64,000 nucleotides of DNA from Cannabis sativa (GCF_029168945.1 NC_083602.1:50529442-50593441); one strand, 5' to 3'; counted from the first letter of the stretch, positions 1 to 11,307 are shown. Translations and numbers: made by a program. Notes: generated by a model not told the origin, from the letters alone.

Positions 1-1483
1 GAAAGTGTTATTTTGACTGAGCCATCACTTTTTATTTATAGGCAACTACTAGGTTTAGGTTAGGAATTATTTGGCATTAAAATAATGAAAATATCAATTT
101 AGAAAACTAATTTAAGTGGCCGCCCATGGTGTGTGTAATGGGCCCCACTTGGTTTTGCAGTTTTCACAAATTTTATTTCTATTTTCTCAAAAACGCCAAT
201 TTTCCAATTCTAACCATTTAAAAGCCAAAACTAATTATTTAATAACTAAAATAGATTATTAAATAATATTGTTATTTAATTTAATTATTAATTAGACATA
301 TAAAGTCTATTAATAAATAAATAAACCTAGAATCTCTTTTCTTTACAATTTCGCCCCTCCTTAGTGAAAATTCACAAATTAGACATAGTCTAACTTTAGA
401 ATTATAATTGATTAATCACGAATCAATTATTGAGTCTTACCAGCAGTATAGTCTCAACTAGAATGGGGACCATGGATCTATATGCTGAGCTTCCAATAAG
501 TGAACCGAATTTACTAAGTAGATTCCTACTTCTTAATTCTTCGTTGAATCCACTCTTAGAACTTAAAATTGCACTCTGAGACTTATATAGAGCATATTAT
601 ATGTTCCACGATATAGATATGCTATCTCATTTAACCATTGTTATAATCTTATTGTGATCAAAGATCCTCTATATAGATGATCTACATCGAGATGGGATAA
701 TTTTACCGTTCTCACCCCTCAATGTATTTTGCCCCTTAAAACACTTAGCTACCTGTAAATGATGTTTAGTGATCTAAGAATTAGTCACTTAAACAAGAGC
801 TCATCCATTTACTTCTATTTAACTAAGCTCGAAGGGAATAATCACTTGACTTCTATACACCAGTAGAAGCTATAGATTCCACATTTATGTTCAGCACTCC
901 AACTCAATCATACTATCATGTTCCTAAAATATACGTATCACCCTGACCCAAAAGTAGGCTTAACTAATAAATCAAAGAACATGAATAGTACTCCTGAGTT
1001 GAGCCTAAGCATATCAGGATTTAGATTCTGTTAATCTTAAGATCAACTACTGATATTGACTTGGAAAGATATAACACTAAGTTTATAATATCTTAACTAA
1101 GTTGCAATATCGGTGCAGTCCAATGTATACTCCATACATTCGAAACTTGTATACTTTACTAATGTCCTCGAAAGAACGTAACACTTACTCCAAGTGTAAG
1201 TACACATCATCGATGATTATCACATTAGTGTAAATCCAAAATACTGATGAAAAAGGGACTTAGTCTTTTGATTCATATGATCACAATCACATTCCACTGT
1301 GTTGACGATACTGCAATTGTGAATAAACATATGATCTGGATTTAATTGATTTTATGTATAAATGTAATGAACATATTAAACCATTAGCATGTAAAATTCA
1401 TGCAAACATAAATCACTTCAAATTTCTTATATTGATAACTAATCAGATTGTAAAGGGTTTTATTTAGGGCATAAAACCCAACA
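1..1483 (-). repeat. Copia LTR 'N', minus strand, cut by window edge
   Basis: Long terminal repeat read on the minus strand. Its 5' terminus is clean at 1483 (TGTTGGGTTTTATGCCC on the minus strand) and it runs leftward off the window. It is close to the LTRs of Eout and Emin (family A), sharing the TATA region and the track upstream of it. It lies head to head with the truncated plus LTR that begins at 1484. Because the terminus is exact, the simplest reading is that N (or the element it bounds) inserted into the Eout 5' LTR, with ATCTA (1484-1488) as the expected right copy of the TSD; the left copy lies outside the window. Confidence 0.85.
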
Positions 1484-2730
1484 TCTATAGCTTCTACTGG
1501 TGTACAGAAGTCAAAGCTTAGTTAAATAGAAGTAAATGGATGAGCTCTTGTTTCAGTGACTATATCTTAGATCACTAAAACATCATTTATAGGTAGCTAA
1601 GTGTTTTAAGGGGCCAAATACATTGAGGGGTGAAAACGATCAATTTATCCCATCTCGATGTAAATATCTATATAGAGGATCTTTGATAACATTAAGATTA
1701 TAACAATGGTTAAATGAGATAGCATATCTATATCGTGGAACATATAGAATGTTCTATATAAGTCGGAGAGTGCTATTCCAAGTTCTGAGAGTGGATTCAA
1801 TAAGGAATTAATAAGTTAGGGATTTACTTGGTAAATTAGGTTCAACTTATTGAAAGCTCAACAATATAGATCCATGGACCTCATTCTAGTTGAGACCATA
1901 TTGTTTGTAAGACTCAATAACTGATTAGTCAATGATAATTCTAAAAGTTAGACTAAGTCTAATTTGTGAATTCTCACTAAGTAGGGATGAAATCGTAAAG
2001 AAAATGGATTTTAGGTTTATTTATTAATTAAGAGACTCTACATGTCTAATTAATAATTATATTAAATGACAATATTATTTAATAATCTATTTTAGTTATT
2101 AAATAATTATTTTTGGCATTTAAATGGTTAGAATTGGAAAATTGGTATTTTTGGGAAAATATAAATAAAATTGCGGAAACTGCAAAACCCAAGTGAGGCC
2201 CAGTCACACCATGCCCCGCCACTTCTTTGTGTTTCCCAATTATTATTTTCAATTTTTTAATTGCCAAGTAATTCCTAACCTAAACCTAGACGTTATCTAT
2301 AAATGGAAAGTGGTGGATCACGCAAAATAAGGGAGTTAATCAATTACTCTGTAATTAAGGAAACTGTTTATTTTGGAATGTTTAGCCCTCCTTTTCCCTA
2401 TATAGAGCAGCCCTCCTCTCTTCCTCTTGCATGCTATCATACACGAAATACACAGTGCAAAAGAGAGAGAATTTCGAGATCCCTAGTGAGAGAGTATTGC
2501 CCACACACAACAAGCAGTACCTCAATCATAGATTGGAAGACTGTGAAGGATCACATCCATCTCAAGGGTTAGAGATCTGAGTGGAAGGAGACATATTATT
2601 CCGCTGCACCCACTGTAAGGTTTCTTAACTTTTTATGTGTTTTATTTATCGTTTTAGAAGTTCATATTTAGGTTGTTAAATCAACATACTTGTGAGTAGA
2701 TCTAAGATTCTGGTAAAATAAATTCCAACA
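1484..2730 (+). repeat. Eout 5' LTR, 5'-truncated
   Basis: Plus-strand LTR lacking roughly its first 560 bp compared with the 3' LTR of the same element, which has the equivalent of position 1484 near 31700. It ends in AATTCCAACA, followed two bases later by the primer-binding site. It contains a TATA box at 2298. It still carries about 280 bp (around 2370-2648) that are deleted from the Eout 3' LTR. Confidence 0.85.
2298..2306 (+). promoter_or_regulatory. TATA box of the Eout 5' LTR
   Basis: TATAAATGG at the position where every LTR in the window has TATAAATRG, about 430 bp before the LTR end. It would set the start of the genomic retrotransposon RNA. Confidence 0.6.
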
Positions 2731-2732
2731 AT

Positions 2733-2746
2733 TGGTATCAGAGCCA
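2733..2746 (+). other. Primer-binding site of Eout (initiator Met-tRNA)
   Basis: TGGTATCAGAGCCA two bases after the LTR end, the canonical complement of the 3' end of plant initiator tRNA-Met used by most Ty1/copia elements. The other copies in the window have drifted versions (TGGCCTCAGAGCCA, TAGCCTCAGAGCCA). Confidence 0.9.
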
Positions 2747-3053
2747 TTGTAATTGATTTGCTTGCAAGAAATTTGGACTTAAAACGATTTGTTTGTGATT
2801 TGGATGGTATCATATTGTTTTTGTGTGTCATATTGATGTTTGATTGATGTTTGTGAATTCTGGAAATATAATTGATTTTCTGTTTCTGAAATTATTTTTA
2901 TTGGATAGTTTGGAAAATTTTAAGCAATTTACTTTTTTACAGAACTCGATTTCGATTTTATTTGAATTAGTTATGAATTTTTGAAAATCGGGAAAAATTG
3001 GGGTGGTGATCACTCTTCCCACGCGCGCGGAAGGGCTGCTTGCAGCCTCCCAG
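2747..3053 (+). other. Start of Eout leader, interrupted by C1
   Basis: AT-rich untranslated leader ending in a GC-rich patch (3018-3053). The final CCCAG (3049-3053) is the left TSD of C1. The leader resumes at 12888 with the rest of the GC-rich patch. No open frame here looks coding. Confidence 0.75.
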
Positions 3054-4409
3054 TGTTAGGTTTTATGCCCTAAATAAAACTTCATTTCAATGTAATCTAT
3101 TTTATTCAACATCAATAAAGAAACAGAAGTATTTTTCATTCATTTGTGTATGTTTTGGTTCACTTTATCAATTGCTTGTCTAATTGATTTATAAATTCAT
3201 CTTGAACCCTTTTCACATACTTGATCATGTTTATTGTGCTGTCATCACATTGGAAAGTAAACATGACTATGTGAATAAAGTTTCCTAGATTTATCAGACA
3301 CAGGGTTTTACTGATATGATAATCTACAACAAGAGTTTTGTTGTATTTGGAGAAATACTATGTTCTTTCCAGAACATTGGTTAAAGTAAAGCTCAGGTTG
3401 GATGCATGGAGTATGCATCGGAAGGGACCGATATTGAACTTTGACTTAGATTTAATTAAACTTATCGTAAAATCTATTCAAGTCAATATCGCCAAGTTGA
3501 TCCTAGATAAAATGATCTTAATCCTGTTATGTTTAGGCTCAATCTTGAAAGGCTATTCGTGTTCTTTGATTTGTTAGTTAAGCCTACTTTTAGGTCAGGG
3601 TGATACATACATTTTGGGAACACGGTAGTGCAATTGAGTGGGAGCGCTATCATAAACATGTAATCTATAGCTTCTATCTGGCGAATAGTAAGCAAAGGAT
3701 GATCACCTTCGAGCTTGACCAAACGAACATAAATGGTGGAGTACTCATTTCACATAAGCTGAAATATCATTTATACGGGGTCAAGTGTTTTAAGGATAAA
3801 ATACATAGTAGGGTGTTACGGTAATTTAATCCCTTTACTGTGTAGATCATTCATATAGAGGATCATTGATCAAATTAGGATTATAACAATGGATAACTAA
3901 TGATGTGTCTATATGGTGGAACATATAGAGCATTCTATATACTGAGAGTGCAATTCTAAGTTCTATGCGTGGATTCAACGAAGAATTAATAAGTTAGTGA
4001 ACTTTAGTGTTAAATTCTTGATCTACTTATTGGAAGCTCGGTTATATAGACCCATGGTCCCCCCACTAGTTGAGATAATATTGTTTGTAAGACTCATGTA
4101 ATTGGTTTTGATTAATCAATTATAATTCACAAGTTAGACTATGTCTATTTGTGAAATTTTCACTAAGTAAGGGCGAAATTGTAAAGAAAGAGTTAATAGG
4201 GGCATATTTGTTAATTATGATACTTTGTATGGTTCAATTAATAAATATGATAAATGACAATATTATTTAATAATTATTTATAGTTATTAAATAGTTAGAA
4301 TTGGCATTTAAATGGTTGAATTAGGAAATTGGCATTTTTGAGAAAATCAGATACAAAAGGTGTTAAAATTGCAAAATTGCAAAAACCAAGGCCCAATCCA
4401 TAATGCCAT

Positions 4410-4417
4410 GGCCGGCC
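4410..4417. promoter_or_regulatory. Conserved GGCCGGCC palindrome upstream of the LTR TATA box
   Basis: An 8-bp palindrome (context CATG-GGCCGGCC-like, read ATGGCCGGCCAC) about 80 bp upstream of the TATA box, in otherwise AT-rich LTR DNA. It recurs at the same place near 21893, 37170, 40615, 42304 and 62181, and with one or two changes in other LTRs. Its fixed spacing suggests a protein-binding site in the LTR promoter; no binding factor can be named from sequence alone. Confidence 0.4.
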
Positions 4418-4493
4418 ACCTATTGTAGTTTTTTAAGTTGATTTTTTCATTATTTTAATGCCATATAATTCAAATCTAACCCTAGTGGAATGC

Positions 4494-4502
4494 TATAAAT
4501 AG
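4494..4502 (+). promoter_or_regulatory. TATA box of the C1 5' LTR
   Basis: TATAAATAG, conserved at 12467-12475 (C1 3' LTR), 21973-21981 and 30068-30076 (T). It lies in the 3' third of the LTR, as expected for the U3/R boundary. Confidence 0.65.
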
Positions 4503-4946
4503 ATAGTGAAGGCTTCAGGAAAAACACACTTTCTGAATCAGAAAAAACTAGCCTCCACTCTCTCTTCTCTAGCCGCCACTCTCTCTCTTGCTTCTTCCTT
4601 TGAATTTCGAAATTACATTAGTGATTAGAGTAGTGCCCACACACATCAAGCAATACCTCAATCATAGTGAGGAAGATCGTGAAGAAAGATCATCAGCAAA
4701 GGAGATTCAGCATCAAGGATTCAGAGAAAGAGATCCAGGTTCAGATCTTGATAATACTCTGCTACAGAAAGGATTCAAGGGTTAGAGATCTGAACGAAAG
4801 GAGTCATTTAATTCCGCTGCACCCAATGTAAGGTTTCTTAAACTTTATATGTGTTTAATTTATCGTTTTAGAAAGTTCTTATTTAGGATGTTAATAAACA
4901 TACTTGTGAGTAGATCTAAGATCCTGGTAAAATAATTTCCAACAAC

Positions 4947-4960
4947 TAGCCTCAGAGCCA
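4947..4960 (+). other. Primer-binding site of C1 (drifted)
   Basis: TAGCCTCAGAGCCA two bases after the LTR end, equivalent to TGGTATCAGAGCCA in Eout. The last nine bases are intact and the start carries changes, one of which (second base) is not shared with sister copies. Confidence 0.8.
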
Positions 4961-6290
4961 TGGTAATTGATTTACTTGCAAGAAATTTGGACTTTAAAAC
5001 GATTGTTTGTATGTTCTTTGGATGGTATCATGTTGTATTGAGTGTTATTTGATGATTGATTGATGTTTGTAAAATTTTCGTGAAAAGTGATTGCGATTTT
5101 ATCTCTGGAATTATTTTTATTGGATAGTATGGAAAAAATTAAGCAAGTTAGCCTTTTACAGAACTTAATTTGGATTTTATTTGAATTAGTTATGATTTTT
5201 TGAAGATTTGAAAAAATCGGGGCTGTGCTGAAATTTTTCCTGCGATCGCAAATTTGTCCGTACAGTTCAAAATTTTTTTCGTTTTTCTTCGTCTTTTCAT
5301 GCTTTTTCATGGAATTAACTTCCAATTTTTTGTATAGTTTTGTATTTATACTGTTACTATTCCTAATTCAATTCTAATTATCATTTTGAATTAATTTAAT
5401 ATTTTTTAAATTTAATTCAAGATATTAGTGTAATTTGAATTTGAATAGAATTAGTATCTATCTTCTTGCTTAAAAATCTATCTTATTTTAAAATTTGATT
5501 ATATCTTATCTTATTTTAAATTTAAAATAAGATATTTATAATCATGTAATTTTTAAATGATATAAGATATTTTGCTAATTTTTTAAATTTTGTTATCTTA
5601 TTTATTTAAATTACATTTAAAATTTGAAAAAGATATTTATTTATCTTTTCTAATTTTTTATTTAATTTTTATTTATAAAATAACATTTAAAATTTAAAAG
5701 TAGTTAGCAAATTTTTTTTGAAATGATATTTAGGTTGGTTAAAACCTAATTTTTCAAAAATTGTAGGTTTAATTTTAAATTTAAATTTTTTTAAAAATTT
5801 CAAATTTTTTCAATTTTTTTTTTTAAATTTTCGAATTTTTTTTTTTAATTATTTTCGAAATTAAATATTTAATTTAAAATTAAATAAATCCTACATCCAA
5901 CTATCCAACTAACCTTGTTGCAGGAGTATGTGATTTAGCTTATGTGTAAGTTTTCAAAACCTATTATTACTTGATTGCAAATAGCCATGGTTACTTTTTG
6001 TCAGATCTAATGATCTGATGGCTCCCTTGGTCAAGATAATAATTTGTAACAGGTATAATTTACAATCTTCTTTCATCTGTGTATGACCTAGCAACGTGAT
6101 AGGACCCATCCAAAGTGTGCCTGTGTGAGCCTATGTGTTTAATTTTATTATAGATGCATATAGGTTAATGTTGCTAAAATAAATTATCATAGTTCTTGAT
6201 AGAATTCATTTAGGCCCATTTAGTTTTTGGGCTTATTCAATTAATAACAGTTGTTCTTATTAAGGTTAAATTCCTCTCTTTTGGGCCTTG

Positions 6291-6349
6291 TGTGAGAGTT
6301 GGGAGCCATAGAAGTGGGTACGACATACTGAACCCAGCACCCCCTCACA
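6291..6349 (+). other. Conserved leader stem block (GTACGACATACTGA core), C1 copy
   Basis: TGTGAG (6291-6296) can pair with CTCACA (6344-6349), and inside it TGGGT (6315-6319) with ACCCA (6332-6336), enclosing a conserved loop. The same block is present at 14033-14092 (Eout), 23693-23751 (T), about 35097-35158 (Emin, minus) and about 60031-60097 (M2, minus), in leaders that otherwise diverge freely. In Eout the inner 3' arm is ACTCA, which still pairs through G-T. Confidence 0.55.
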
Positions 6350-6889
6350 CAAACCACCCCAATTGTGAAGGCCCATTTGCCTGATTTGAATGACTGTACT
6401 AGGTTAATTACACTAATTTAACCTAATTAAAATTGATTAGCAACATAATTAATTTCATTTATTTTGAAATTAATTTAGAAAATCATAGTTTAAAGAATTT
6501 TATATTCTAAGCTAAACTATATGTATTTTCTTGTATTTAATTAAATATAGAATTATAACCATCTAGATTCTTCCTGAAGCTTAATTTAAATTGTTCATTA
6601 AATATTCCCATTTAAGTTGATATTTAGTTATCTACAACTAACCAAGTTAAATCTGAATATCTTTTGAATTCAAATTTCAAAATTAAGTTGAGGAATTTTA
6701 GGCATTGGTTATTAAAATTCTTTAAGATATTTTTTAAGTTAATATCTTTCAAATATTAACTTAAAATGGAATATCTTCAAATTAAGTGGTTACAACTTAA
6801 TTTTAAATTTAATTAAATCTGATTTGAAAGATATTTAAGTTGATTTTTTAGATTCTTCTAAAACAACTTAAGTGAGATATTTTCAAATT

Positions 6890-7245
6890 TGTTCCATTTA
6901 AATATTCGAATTTATTTTTCGAATTTAAATAGTAATTGAAAATTAATTAAAGTTGATTTTTTATTTAAACCAACTTTGCTTTGTAATTTTTCATTATTAT
7001 TTTATGGAACTTGTTCCATTTATTATTCAAATTTATTTTTTGAATTTAATTAATAATTGAAAATTAATTAAAGTTGTTTTTTTATTTAAACCAACTTTGA
7101 TTTTTAATTTTTCATTATTATATTATGGAACTTGTTCGATATTTATTTGAATTTATTTTTCAAATTAAATAATAATTGAAAATTAATTAAAGTTGATTTT
7201 TTATTTAAACCAACTTTAATTTGTAATTTTTCATTATTATAATAT
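6890..7245 (+). repeat. Three imperfect tandem repeats of about 120 bp in the C1 leader
   Basis: The phrase TTGAAAATTAATTAAAGTTG recurs at about 6936, 7057 and 7176 (spacing 121 and 119), each time followed by TTTAAACCAACTTT and a TTTTTCATTATTAT stretch. The copies differ by scattered substitutions. The other leaders in the window do not have this expansion, so it looks specific to C1. Confidence 0.75.
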
Positions 7246-7378
7246 CGAATGTTATGATTATACAAAATACGTATATATATTTTTTAAATAATGAGCTTTT
7301 AATCAAAAGATATTCGATCTCCATTGTTGGTCTAACAATAGTTAAACTTTTTCAATATAACCTCGAGACGCTAGACTT

Positions 7379-7500
7379 CGTCCCCTATGGATGGTTATTC
7401 GTTGAACACTTTTAACACCGTAAGATTTCATTTGATAAGTGTTTTGTGAGTTTTCGTCTCTATTTAGACTCTCCCCTACGGTGACTACTTAGAGATAAAC
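7379..7500 (+). other. Twin-hairpin module of the leader, C1 version
   Basis: Hairpin 1: CGTCC (7379-7383), loop CCTAT, GGATG (7389-7393). Hairpin 2: outer stem TCTCTA (7457-7462) with TAGAGA (7490-7495), extended by GTTT (7450-7453) and AAAC (7497-7500). The T and Emin versions of the same module have different stem sequences that still pair, which argues for selection on structure. Confidence 0.5.
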
Positions 7501-7916
7501 TCATAAAACATGAAACAATGGTGGAAGCTCATAAAATGAGAATAACCTTGACTCTCGCCAACCGGGACAACGTTGGATCCTCATTTTGATCGAATAAAAG
7601 GTCGCTAAAATGTTTAATTTTAGATGAGCTGACAACTCTATTCAACTAATGTTATCTTTGACTCTCGCCTACCGGGACACTGTATTTCATTATGTTGGAA
7701 ACCTTGGAAAATAAACTATGTTAGATTTAGTATTTCTATAACATATGTCATGACTTGTTATTTTCTGAACTTGTGTATGAATTTTGAACCAAAACCTTAC
7801 TTCTGTTTTATTGATGTGTTGTAGTGTCTATAATCCCCTTCTCATTCCACTCCTAGTTAATATCTTAGCAATTGAAGTTGAAGTTATAAACTCCTTGTCA
7901 GAGTAATACTTCACAT

Positions 7917-8168
7917 ATGCTCATGATGGACTTTAAATTCCAGAAAGCAGGTAAGCTGGGAATTGTTCACTCTGAAGAGCAAATAGTTCATAACTCCATA
8001 AATCCTACTACTTCAAGCTTAGTTGAGAAGATAAGAGAAAGTGAGTCCACTTCCTTAAGTTATACTTCACAACAAAATGAACTAGCAAGAACAACAATTA
8101 ACAAACGAATAAGCAGTAATGCTTTAGTCTTCGAATCATGTGTGTTAGAGAATGATAAATCCATTTGA
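7917..8168 (+). pseudogene. C1 pre-protease segment, 83 codons, ends at premature TGA
   Basis: The last residues (ESCVLENDKSI) resemble the stretch that joins gag to protease in copia polyproteins. The preceding 65 or so residues show no recognisable gag or zinc knuckle. The TGA at 8166-8168 is in frame with the protease motif that follows at 8169, so this is the same reading frame interrupted by one stop. The ATG at 7917 is merely the first in frame and is not a known polyprotein start. Confidence 0.7.
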
Positions 8169-10172
8169 ATTCTTGATTCTGGGTCTACAAACCATGTAAG
8201 TTGTTCATTGAAATTGCTTGAGAATTGGAATTATTTGAAATCCGGAGAGTTGAGACTTAAAGTTGGTAATGGCAAAATGGTTTCGGTTAGAGCTAGAGGA
8301 AAAGCCAAACTCAAGTTTCAAAACAAAATTTTGGAGTTAGACAATGTCTTATACATTCCAAATTTCAGTAGAAACTTGGTTTCTGTTTCATGCTTACAAT
8401 TGCAACAATACAAATTAGATTTTTTGGATTCTGGTTCTACCATTTCTCGAAATAACATTCAGATTTGTGTTGCATCCATGGAACAGGGGCTTTATGTTCT
8501 TAGACCAGAAATACCAATTGCCTTACATAACGAACTTTTTAAAGTAGCTAAACCTAGAAACCACAAAAAGCAAAAGATCGATGATGATAATGAAACATAT
8601 CTCTGGCATTTACGTTTAGGTCATATAGGCTTTGATAGACTCAATAGGCTAACCAAAGACGGTCCATTGAAAAATGTCGTCTTAGGTGAACTGCCAGTAT
8701 GCGAGTCCTGCATGGAAGGAAAAATGACTAAACGTTCTTTCTCTGCAAAGGGAGAGCGTGCCAAAATCCCTCTAGGGTTAGTGCATTCCGATGTCTGCGG
8801 ACCTTTGAATGTCAAAGTCCGAGGTGGTTATGAGTACTTTGTCACTTTCATTGACGATTACTCTAGATATGGACATATTTACCTTATGCATAAGAAATCT
8901 GAAACATTTGCAAAGTTTCAAGAATTTCATGCTTTGGCCCAAAACCAATTAGGTAAATCATTAAAGATCTTGCGAACTGATAGGGGTGGAGAATATATGG
9001 ATATGCAGTTCAAAGATCATTTAATTGAACTTGGAATTGAATCCCAATTAACTGCCCCTAGCACTCCACATCAAAATGGAGTTGCAGAAAGACGGAATCG
9101 CACGCTTTTGGAAATGGTTAGGTCTATGCGTAGTTTTTCAACTCTACCTACGTCCTTCTGGGGATATGCAATTCAGATGGCAACCGACATTTTAAATGTT
9201 GTTCCATCTAAATCAATCCCTAAGACACCTTTAGAACTTTGGAATGGTAGTACACCTAGTTTACGCCATTACAGAATCTGGGGGTGCCCTGCTCATGTCT
9301 TAAGAAAGAAAGACGGCAAACTTGAGTCACGAACTGAAGTTTGCATGTTTGTCGGTAATTCTAAAGAGACAAGGGATGGACTATTTTATAGTCGCAAGGA
9401 TGATAAAGTGTTTGTTTCTACAAATGCCACTTTCCTTGAAGATGACTATATTAAGAATTTCAAATCACAAAGTAAAGTAGTGTTGGAGGAAATGCTTTCA
9501 GATATAAGTCCTTCCAATGTTCCGTTCTCTTCCACACGTGAAGAGGACAATCCCACTCCCTCAGTTGAACAAACTGAGAAATCTACTACTAAAGTTTCTG
9601 TTCAGAAGACAACCGTACCTCGTCGTAGTGGGAGGGTTTCAACAAAACCTGCTCGTTATGGCTTGGATGGTGAAATCAATATGGTCGTAGGTGACGGTAT
9701 TGATGACGATCCATTAACCTATAAACAGGCAATGGCTAGTCCGCAACGGAAACGATGGTCAGCCGGCATGGATTCAGAAATGGATTCCATGAAAAAGAAC
9801 AAAGTCTGGGAATATGTAGACGCACCTGACGACTATCATCCGATACGATGCAAGTGGGTTTACAAGAAGAAAAGAGGAGCTGGAGGCGAAGTCGAAAATT
9901 TTAAAGCTAGACTTGTAGCCAAGGGTTATACCCAAAGAGAAGGTGTGGACTATGAGGAAACTTTTAGTCCTGTTGCCATGCTCAAATCCATCCGAATTCT
10001 TCTCTCCATAGCTGTTGCTTTCGATTATGAAATCTGGCAAATGGATGTCAAGACTGCCTTCCTTAATGGGGTACTTGAAGAAACCATCTATATGGAGCAA
10101 CCAGAAGGTTATGTTCTTCACAGGCGGGGAAAAGAAAGTTTGCAAGTTAAACAGGTCTATCTATGGACTTAA
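8169..10172 (+). pseudogene. C1 protease, integrase and N-terminal RT segment
   Basis: The open frame continues from 8169; its first ATG is at 8208 (654 codons). The aspartic protease motif DSGST lies just upstream of that ATG. Numbered from the ATG: integrase zinc finger H134, H139, C165, C168; integrase core D195, D258, E294 (DD35E spacing); a linker with PRRSGRVS near 471-478; RT start with CKWVYKKK near 548 and motif A QMDVKTAF with catalytic D613. The last 15 or so residues are out of frame with the family, marking the frameshift near 10110-10140. Integrase would insert the cDNA and RT would copy the RNA. Confidence 0.9.
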
Positions 10173-10689
10173 GCAAGCTTCTCGCTCATGGAACAAAAGG
10201 TTTGATGAAATCATCAAGACCTACGGCTTTCTTCAGAATGAAGATGAACCTTGTGTTTACCAACTCAAGGAAGACCAAATAGTAGTATTCCTGGTCCTTT
10301 ATGTTGATGACATTTTGATCATTGGAAACAATGTCAAGAAAATGACTCACATCAAGCAATGACTCAACACTCAATTCGATATGAAAGATTTGGGTGAAGT
10401 AGCTTATGTTCTTGGTATTCAGATTATCAAAAACCAGAAGAACAGATCTCTTGCTCTCTCTCAAACAACCTACATAGACAAAGTCTTAGAGAGATTCTCC
10501 ATGAACAACACCAATGGGGCAAACATGCCTTTTAGATATGGTATTCGTCTATCTAAGGCACAGTCACCGACTGATCCTCAAGAGATAGAGGACATGGCAA
10601 GAATTCCCTATGCCTCTGCAGTTGGAAGTCTAATGTATGCAATGTTATGCACTAGACACGACATACCGTTATCTTTGTTGGAATCGTGA
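10141..10689 (+). pseudogene. C1 reverse transcriptase C-terminal segment
   Basis: In the second frame, after the frameshift: SIYGLKQASRSW, then the catalytic motif YVDD (codons 10300-10311, D at 10306 and 10309). An in-frame TGA at 10360-10362 follows HIKQ. The frame resumes at once with the conserved MKDLGE...LGIQI and later MYAMLCTR. It ends at 10689 after a second frameshift; RNase H continues in the third frame. Confidence 0.88.
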
Positions 10690-11278
10690 GCAGTATCGAT
10701 CTAATCCGGGACAAGAACATTGGAATGCGATTAAGTATATTTTGAAATACTTAAAGAGTACAAGGAATCTTGTGTTAGTCTACAAGGGTGGTGCTTTAAA
10801 TCCCATAGGCTACACTGATTCAGATTTCCAGGCAAGTCTTGAAGACAGGAAATCTACATCTGGGATGGTGTTTACTCTTGGGGGTGGAGCAGTGGTTTGG
10901 AGAAGTGCTAAACAAACCGCGATATCGGACTCAACTATGGAAGCTGAATACATAGCAGCAGCCGAAGCTGCTAAAGAACTTGTCTGGCTAAGAAAGTTCT
11001 TCACCAGCATAGGAGTTGTTCCTGGAATGGAAAGGCCTCTGGTACTACTCTGTGATAACAATGGAGCAATAGCAAACAGTAAAGAACCTCGAAGCCACAA
11101 GAGAAGCAAACACATTGAAAGGAAGTATCACATTATCAAAGAATACGTGGCAAGAGGGGATGTACTAGTTGAGAAAGTTGACACAGAGGACAACCTAGCT
11201 GATCCATTTACCAAAGTCCTGGCCGTGACAGCCTTTGAAAAGCACCGTCAGAATTTAGGATTAATTGATATGTACTAA
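10637..11278 (+). pseudogene. C1 RNase H segment (213 codons)
   Basis: Ty1-type RNase H at the end of pol. Acidic residues are visible at D61/D63 (YTDSDF), E104 (MEAEYIAA), D140 (LLCDNNGA) and D189 (NLADPFTK), numbered from 10637. The first 20 or so residues are out of frame; family-like sequence starts at RSNPGQEHW. The stop TAA is at 11276-11278, 29 bp before the 3' LTR. It would degrade the RNA strand of the RNA-DNA hybrid. Confidence 0.9.
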
Positions 11279-11292
11279 TTAGTTTTATATTA

Positions 11293-11307
11293 GTGCAAGT
11301 GGGAGTT
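11293..11307 (+). other. Polypurine tract of C1
   Basis: GTGCAAGTGGGAGTT immediately before the 3' LTR start at 11308. The same tract is found before the 3' LTRs of Eout (20413-20427) and T (28621-28635) and, on the minus strand, M2 (55210-55224). It primes plus-strand DNA synthesis. Confidence 0.85.

Larger units (their letters stand above)
3054..4944 (+). repeat. C1 5' LTR (1891 bp)
   Basis: Starts TGTTAGGTTTTATGCC and ends AATTTCCAACA. This is the full-length partner of the shorter 3' LTR at 11308-12882. It contains the GGCCGGCC palindrome (4410-4417), the TATA box (4494-4502) and a pyrimidine-rich stretch after it. Several open frames inside (near 3338-3824 and 4588-4785) recur in other LTR copies and are not credible genes. 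Confidence 0.95.
4961..7916 (+). other. C1 long AT-rich leader with conserved structured blocks
   Basis: Nearly 3 kb with no gene. It contains a short palindrome GCGATCGC and GTCCGTACAG near 5243-5266, a conserved stem block at 6291-6349, three imperfect repeats of about 120 bp (about 6890-7245), a hairpin pair (7379-7393 and 7450-7500) and two GACTCTCGCC motifs (7549-7570 and 7659-7680). Most of the rest is A/T homopolymer-rich and poorly conserved between elements. Around 7830-8110, where gag sits in Eout, there is unrelated sequence. Confidence 0.7.
7917..11278 (+). pseudogene. C1 pol pseudogene (protease-integrase-RT-RNase H)
   Basis: Copia polyprotein region in the order typical of Ty1/copia. 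Frame 1 runs 7917-10172 with one in-frame TGA (8166-8168), immediately before the protease motif DSGST. A frameshift near 10110-10140, inside RT, moves to the frame ending at 10689, which has another TGA at 10360-10362. A second frameshift near 10640-10690 moves to the RNase H frame ending at 11278. No gag precedes it. With four breaks it cannot make one polyprotein, but the catalytic residues of integrase, RT and RNase H are still in place, so decay is recent. It is followed directly by the polypurine tract and 3' LTR. Confidence 0.9.

Noticed and set aside
2303..2572. 89-codon plus frame in the Eout 5' LTR
   Set aside because: It lies in the LTR just after the TATA box, has no recognisable domain, and is not kept in sister LTRs.
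4588..4785. 65-codon plus frame at the end of the C1 5' LTR
   Set aside because: Broken by the 15-bp and 20-bp differences in the 3' LTR context and without domain; LTR sequence only.
4972..5325. 117-codon minus frame in the C1 leader
   Set aside because: Lysine/asparagine-rich product of AT-rich leader read backwards. Similar short frames appear in other leaders only because of sequence similarity.
6890..7245. Possible CRISPR-like or satellite array
   Set aside because: Only three imperfect 120-bp copies, AT-rich, without spacer structure, in a plant retrotransposon leader.
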